From contig DASSKK010000063.1 in assembly GCA_035690495.1 (NCBI GenBank), forward strand, positions 87,963 to 151,962: 64,000 bases of DNA. Direction: 5' to 3'. Below the pieces are notes generated by a model. That model did no database searches. It saw nothing but the letters and a program-made list of their open reading frames with translations, and was not told where the DNA came from. The stretch comes from DASSKK01 sp035690495 (GTDB lineage: Bacteria > Actinomycetota > Actinomycetes > Propionibacteriales > Nocardioidaceae). Made by a program: the position numbers and the translations under genes. Shown piece after piece: positions 60,438-64,000 of this stretch (the stretch's first letter is position 1; every line of letters starts with the position of its first letter).

Positions 60438-61131
60438 GGCGGTGATCTTCGACTGGGGCGGAACGCTCACGCCCTGGCACACGATCGACTTCGAGGCCGA
60501 GGCGCTGGCGCTCGCCGCGGCCGTCGTAGGCGGCGACGAGAGTGCCGCCGAGCTGCTGCGCAAGGCCGGCGACGTGGTGTGGGGCAGGTCGCGCGACGAC
60601 CACACCAGCGCCACGATCGCCGACATCTTCGTCGAGGCCGGCTTCGAGCACGACGCGGAGCTGCTCACCGGCTACCGGGCGTTCTGGGAGCCGCACACGC
60701 TCACCGACCCCGACGTGGTGCCGCTGCTGAGCAGGCTCAAGGTCGACGGCCTGAGGGTCGGCGTGCTGTCCAACACGGTCTGGCCGCGCGACTGGCACGA
60801 GGAGTTCTTCCGCCGCGACGACGTGCTCGATCTCATCGACGGTGCGGTGTACACCAGCGAGATCGCCTGGACCAAGCCCGCGCCTCAGGCGTTCGAGGCC
60901 GCGATGCATGCCGTCGGCGTCAGCGACCCGGGTGCCTGCGTGTTCGTCGGGGACCGGCTCTTCGACGACATCTGGGGAGCCGGGAACGTCGGGATGCGGA
61001 CCATCCACGTGCCTCACAGCGACATCCCCGCCGCCCAGGTCGGGCACAGCGAGGGGGAGCCGGATGCGGTCGTGGAGCGGCTCGCCCACGTGTACGACGT
61101 GATCTCGGCCTGGCGCCGGGTCGAGGCGTAG
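60430..61131 (+). CDS. HAD-superfamily hydrolase with altered DxD motif
   Basis: A 233-residue HAD protein with a helical cap. Motif I is FDWGGTL: the nucleophile Asp8 is present, but the second Asp of DxD, normally the general acid, is Gly10. Motif II is VLSNTVW, the Lys is in TKPAPQAF, and motif IV is FVGDRLFDD. Similar DWGGT proteins are common in actinobacteria, from memory, so it may be an active variant. The ATG lies inside the proS end. Confidence 0.87.
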   Translation: MLEAVIFDWGGTLTPWHTIDFEAEALALAAAVVGGDESAAELLRKAGDVVWGRSRDDHTSATIADIFVEAGFEHDAELLTGYRAFWEPHTLTDPDVVPLLSRLKVDGLRVGVLSNTVWPRDWHEEFFRRDDVLDLIDGAVYTSEIAWTKPAPQAFEAAMHAVGVSDPGACVFVGDRLFDDIWGAGNVGMRTIHVPHSDIPAAQVGHSEGEPDAVVERLAHVYDVISAWRRVEA

Positions 61132-61138
61132 CGGCTGC

Positions 61139-61144
61139 TAATGT
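61139..61144 (+). promoter_or_regulatory. -10 element TAATGT of the amino-acid ABC operon
   Basis: TAATGT lies 56 bases before the lipoprotein ATG, directly after the HAD gene; GAAGGGAAG serves as ribosome binding site. No clear -35. Confidence 0.4.
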
Positions 61145-61199
61145 GACGGCGCCCACACAGAGGGGCTGGAAGGGGGTCACTCGCAGAAGGGAAGCAGCC

Positions 61200-62108
61200 A
61201 TGTCACGGCCACGTCGACTGAAAGCTCTCGCAACAGCACTGGCAGGGGCGACGTTGTTCGCCACCGCCGCGTGCGGGAACAGCTCCGGGACCGCGGGCGG
61301 CGGCGACACGGGCAGCCACACCAAGGACGCCAAGCTGGCCGCGATGGTGCCCGACAGCATCGCCTCGGACGGCAAGGTCGTGGTGGCCACCGACCCGACG
61401 TACGCCCCGATGGAGTTCGTCGCCTCGGACGGCAAGACGATCATCGGCGTGGACCCGGACCTGGGCAAGGCGCTCGGCGACATCCTCGGGGTGAAGTTCG
61501 ACTTCCAGAAGGCCACCTTCGACGGCATCATCCCCGGCCTCGCCGCCGGCAAGTACGAGCTCGGGATGTCCTCGTTCACCGACACCAAGAAGCGCGAGAA
61601 GGTCGTCGACTTCGTCACCTACTTCAAAGCCGGCACGGCGCTGATGGTGCCCTCCGGCAACCCGGACAAGCTGTCGACGTCCGACTCCTCGCTGTGCGGC
61701 AAGCGTGTCGGGGCGGAGAAGGGCACCATCCAGGCCGACGACATCGCCGCCCGCAGCAAGAAGTGCCAGTCCGCAGGCAGCAAGCCGATCGCCGCGAAGG
61801 TGTTCCCGGACCAGAACGCCGTGAACCTCGCTCTGGCCACCGGCCGCATCGACGCGGCGCTCGCCGACTCCGGCGTCGCGGGCTACATGGCCAAGAAGTC
61901 CGACGGCAAGTTCGAGATCGTCGGGAAGCCCTACTCCACCGCCCCGTATGGGGTCGCGGTTCCGCAGGACAGCGGAGACTTCACGAAGGCTCTGCAGGGC
62001 GCGATCGACAAGCTGATCGCGGACGGGACCTACCAGAAGATCCTGAAGCACTGGAGCTCTTCCCAGGGTGCGATCGACAAGTCGGAGATCAACGCCGCGG
62101 TGAGCTGA
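61200..62108 (+). CDS. Amino-acid ABC transporter substrate-binding lipoprotein
   Basis: A 302-residue family 3 solute-binding protein. A Sec signal with basic start (MSRPRRLKAL) ends in the lipobox FATAAC with C25. The mature domain has VVVATDPTYAPMEF, GVDPDLGKALGDILG, FDGIIPGLAAGKYELGMSSF and the hinge VFPDQNAVNLALATGRIDA. It binds a polar amino acid such as glutamine, glutamate or arginine. First gene of a three-gene importer operon. Confidence 0.92.
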   Translation: MSRPRRLKALATALAGATLFATAACGNSSGTAGGGDTGSHTKDAKLAAMVPDSIASDGKVVVATDPTYAPMEFVASDGKTIIGVDPDLGKALGDILGVKFDFQKATFDGIIPGLAAGKYELGMSSFTDTKKREKVVDFVTYFKAGTALMVPSGNPDKLSTSDSSLCGKRVGAEKGTIQADDIAARSKKCQSAGSKPIAAKVFPDQNAVNLALATGRIDAALADSGVAGYMAKKSDGKFEIVGKPYSTAPYGVAVPQDSGDFTKALQGAIDKLIADGTYQKILKHWSSSQGAIDKSEINAAVS

Positions 62109-62118
62109 GGTCGCATCG

Positions 62119-63051
62119 ATGAGCGAGACGACCGTCGGGGGACCCGTCGAGATCAAGGCGGTGCCGGTGCGGCATCCGGGCCGCTGGGTGGCCACGTTGG
62201 TGGTGCTGGTGCTGCTGGCGATGCTGGTGCACTCGCTGCTCACCAACCCCAACTTCGGCTGGGACGTGGTCTTCCGGTACTTCACCTTCCGCAGCATCCT
62301 GGTGGGTCTGAGCCACACGGTCCTGCTCACCGTGCTGTGCATGGCGATCGGGGTGGTCGGCGGGGTCATCCTGGCGGTGATGCGCCTCTCCCCGAACCCG
62401 GTGCTCACCTCGGTGAGCTGGCTGTACATCTGGTTCTTCCGCGGTACGCCGCTGCTGGTGCAGATCCTGTTCTGGGGCTACATCGGTGCGCTGTTCGAGA
62501 CCGTCGGCTTCGGAGTGCCGTTCGGCCCGGAGTTCGTGACGTTCAAGACCCAGAGCCTGATCTCGGTCTTCCTCGCCGCGGTGCTCGGGCTCGCGCTCAA
62601 CGAGGCGGCGTACATGGCCGAGATCGTGCGCGCCGGCATCCTCTCGATCGACGCGGGCCAGACCGAGGCCGCTCAGTCGGTGGGCATGTCCCGGCTGCTC
62701 ACGATGCGCAGGATCGTGCTGCCGCAGGCGATGCGGGTGATCATCCCGCCGACGGGCAACGAGTTCATCAACATGCTCAAGACCTCGTCCCTGGCCTTCG
62801 CCATCGGTTACCAGGAGCTCTTCCTGGCCAGCCGGAACTTCGGTTCCCGTACGCTGGCGGTGATGGAGGCGCTGATCGTGGCGACGATCCTGTACCTCGT
62901 CCTCACCACGATCTTCAGCATCTTCCAGTACTACATCGAACGCCACTTCTCGCGTGGGTCGTCCCGGCAGATGCCGGACACACCCGTGCAGCGGGCGTGG
63001 AAGCACCTCACCACGTTCCGTCACGGCACCGGATCGGGGGCGAGGCTCTGA
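62119..63051 (+). CDS. Amino-acid ABC transporter permease
   Basis: A 310-residue HisM/GlnP-type permease with five to six helices. The family signature YIWFFRGTPLLVQILFWGY is followed by the EAA loop EAAQSVGMSRLLTMRRIVLP and GNEFINMLKTSSLAFAI. It has a 20-residue polar N-terminus and a charged 40-residue cytoplasmic tail. It starts 10 bases after the binding protein. One permease gene implies a homodimeric channel. Confidence 0.92.
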   Translation: MSETTVGGPVEIKAVPVRHPGRWVATLVVLVLLAMLVHSLLTNPNFGWDVVFRYFTFRSILVGLSHTVLLTVLCMAIGVVGGVILAVMRLSPNPVLTSVSWLYIWFFRGTPLLVQILFWGYIGALFETVGFGVPFGPEFVTFKTQSLISVFLAAVLGLALNEAAYMAEIVRAGILSIDAGQTEAAQSVGMSRLLTMRRIVLPQAMRVIIPPTGNEFINMLKTSSLAFAIGYQELFLASRNFGSRTLAVMEALIVATILYLVLTTIFSIFQYYIERHFSRGSSRQMPDTPVQRAWKHLTTFRHGTGSGARL

Positions 63052-63860
63052 TGAAGACCGACGCGAACACAGCCACCGGCGGCACCGGCGGCACACCGGG
63101 CGGGCCGATGGTCCGGGCGGAGTCCGTCCACAAGTCCTTCGGCCACAACAAGGTGCTCAAGGGCATCGACCTCGAGGTCCAGCCGCAGGACGTCTTCTGC
63201 CTCGTCGGTCCCTCCGGCTCCGGCAAGTCCACCTTCCTGCGCTGCATCAACCACCTGGAGCAGATCTCCGCGGGGCGGCTCTACGTCGACGGTCAGCTGG
63301 TCGGCTACCGCCAGAAGGGCGACAAGATCTACGAGCTCAAGGAGCGCGAGGTCGCCGCCCAGCGCAAGGACATCGGCATGGTGTTCCAGCGCTTCAACCT
63401 CTTCCCGCACATGACCGCGGTGGAGAACGTGATGGAGGCGCCGGTCCAGGTCCGCGGCCTGTCGAAGGCGGAGGCCCGCGACCGGGCGATGAAGCTGCTG
63501 GAGCGGGTCGGGCTCGGCGACAAGACCAAGCACTACCCCGCCCAGCTCTCCGGTGGACAGCAGCAGCGCGTCGCCATCGCGCGGGCGCTCGCGATGGAAC
63601 CGAAGTTGATGCTGTTCGACGAGCCGACCTCGGCGCTCGACCCGGAGCTGGTCGGCGAGGTGCTGGACGTGATGCGCGACCTGGCCGAGTCCGGCATGAC
63701 GATGATCGTCGTCACCCACGAGATGGGCTTCGCCAAGCAGGTCGGTGACTCGCTGGTGTTCATGGACGACGGCGTCGTCGTCGAGTCCGGTGACCCCCGC
63801 GAGGTGCTCAGCAACCCGCAGCACGAGCGCACCCGCGCCTTCCTCTCGAAGGTGCTCTGA
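63051..63860 (+). CDS. Amino-acid ABC transporter ATPase (GlnQ type)
   Basis: A 269-residue importer ATPase: Walker A GPSGSGKSTFLRCIN near 53, Q-loop GMVFQRFNLFPHMTAVENV, signature LSGGQQQRVAIARALA, Walker B LMLFDEPTSALDPELV and VVTHEMGFAKQV. The ending PQHERTRAFLSKVL is typical of the polar amino-acid group. ATG overlaps the permease stop as TGATG. Confidence 0.94.
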   Translation: MKTDANTATGGTGGTPGGPMVRAESVHKSFGHNKVLKGIDLEVQPQDVFCLVGPSGSGKSTFLRCINHLEQISAGRLYVDGQLVGYRQKGDKIYELKEREVAAQRKDIGMVFQRFNLFPHMTAVENVMEAPVQVRGLSKAEARDRAMKLLERVGLGDKTKHYPAQLSGGQQQRVAIARALAMEPKLMLFDEPTSALDPELVGEVLDVMRDLAESGMTMIVVTHEMGFAKQVGDSLVFMDDGVVVESGDPREVLSNPQHERTRAFLSKVL

Positions 63861-63947
63861 GGGCGGCCTGGCCGAGCCGAGGCATCCGCGCGCCGCAGGC
63901 ATCCGCGTCCCGTTGCGCATAACTCCTGCAATTGGGTGTCCATGTCG

Positions 63948-64000
63948 CTGACGTGATGTCGGGGGTCGCGGTTAGTGTCCGGATGTGATTACAGGACCGG
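63948..64000 (+). promoter_or_regulatory. Possible leaderless promoter and start of a gene leaving the window
   Basis: CTGACG (63948) and TAGTGT (63973), 19 bases apart, place a transcript start at a GTG (63985) that opens GTG ATT ACA GGA CCG to the window end. The 63861-63947 stretch holds a direct repeat AGGCATCCGCG and no gene. Confidence 0.3.

Noticed and set aside
63874..63907. Repeat AGGCATCCGCG as part of an attachment site
   Set aside because: Only two short copies about 18 bases apart, and nothing mobile is next to them.

Overview
The window is a 64 kb piece of a high-GC actinobacterial chromosome. Codons are strongly GC-ending, GTG and TTG starts are frequent, and stop/start overlaps of the ATGA, GTGA and TGATG type are common. 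The order of core genes (smc, ftsY, amt, ffh, rpsP, KH protein, rimM, trmD, rplS, lepB, rnhB, DUF2469, yraN, comM, dprA, xerC, rpsB, tsf, pyrH, frr, cdsA, rlmN, dxr, rseP, ispG, GNAT, proS) is the classical actinobacterial one. A TrmD fused to an acetyltransferase and the style of the palindromic repeats suggest Propionibacteriales, probably a Nocardioidaceae member. That placement is inference. No rRNA, tRNA, CRISPR array, integrase-bearing prophage or insertion sequence was seen.

Layout. 1-650: a VapBC-type toxin-antitoxin pair, cut by the left edge. 820-11290: chromosome segregation and protein targeting (smc, ftsY, ffh) with a thioesterase, a TetR regulator, an ammonium transporter and an amidohydrolase; glnB and glnD, normally between amt and ffh, are absent. 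11450-18860: ribosome and RNA maturation block (S16, KH protein, RimM, TrmD, L19), signal peptidase and RNase HII, interrupted by a DGPF-protein/ECF42 sigma-factor pair with its own promoter motif. 18450-23110: DNA uptake/recombination genes (yraN, comM, dprA, xerC) and an M23-like protein. 23480-29675: translation and lipid genes (rpsB, tsf, pyrH, frr, cdsA, a histidine phosphatase, rlmN).

29745-49805 is a 20 kb accessory region between rlmN and dxr. Its first part carries a LOG protein, a RIO-type kinase, an alpha/beta hydrolase and a GGDEF/EAL protein. The rest reads as a polyamine uptake and breakdown locus: two FAD amine oxidoreductases flanking an Lrp/AsnC regulator, an MHS-type transporter, a class III aminotransferase, an aminobutyraldehyde-type dehydrogenase and a PotA-PotD-PotB-PotC ABC importer. 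A 12-base motif recurs upstream of three of its transcription units. 50018-53682 is dxr-rseP-ispG. 53701-57120 is a second insertion (palindromic repeat, SDR, RHH protein, VOC protein, MFS exporter) before the conserved GNAT, a PAP2 phosphatase, proS, a HAD protein and an amino-acid ABC transporter at the right edge.

The most notable points are: two copies of one 60-base palindromic element with a conserved loop, in opposite orientation between convergent genes; the TrmD-acetyltransferase fusion with an in-frame tandem repeat and a Glu in place of the catalytic Asp; a possible CTG start in an Lrp-linked oxidoreductase; a leaderless 19-codon leader ORF coupled to proS; and the shared motif across the polyamine locus.
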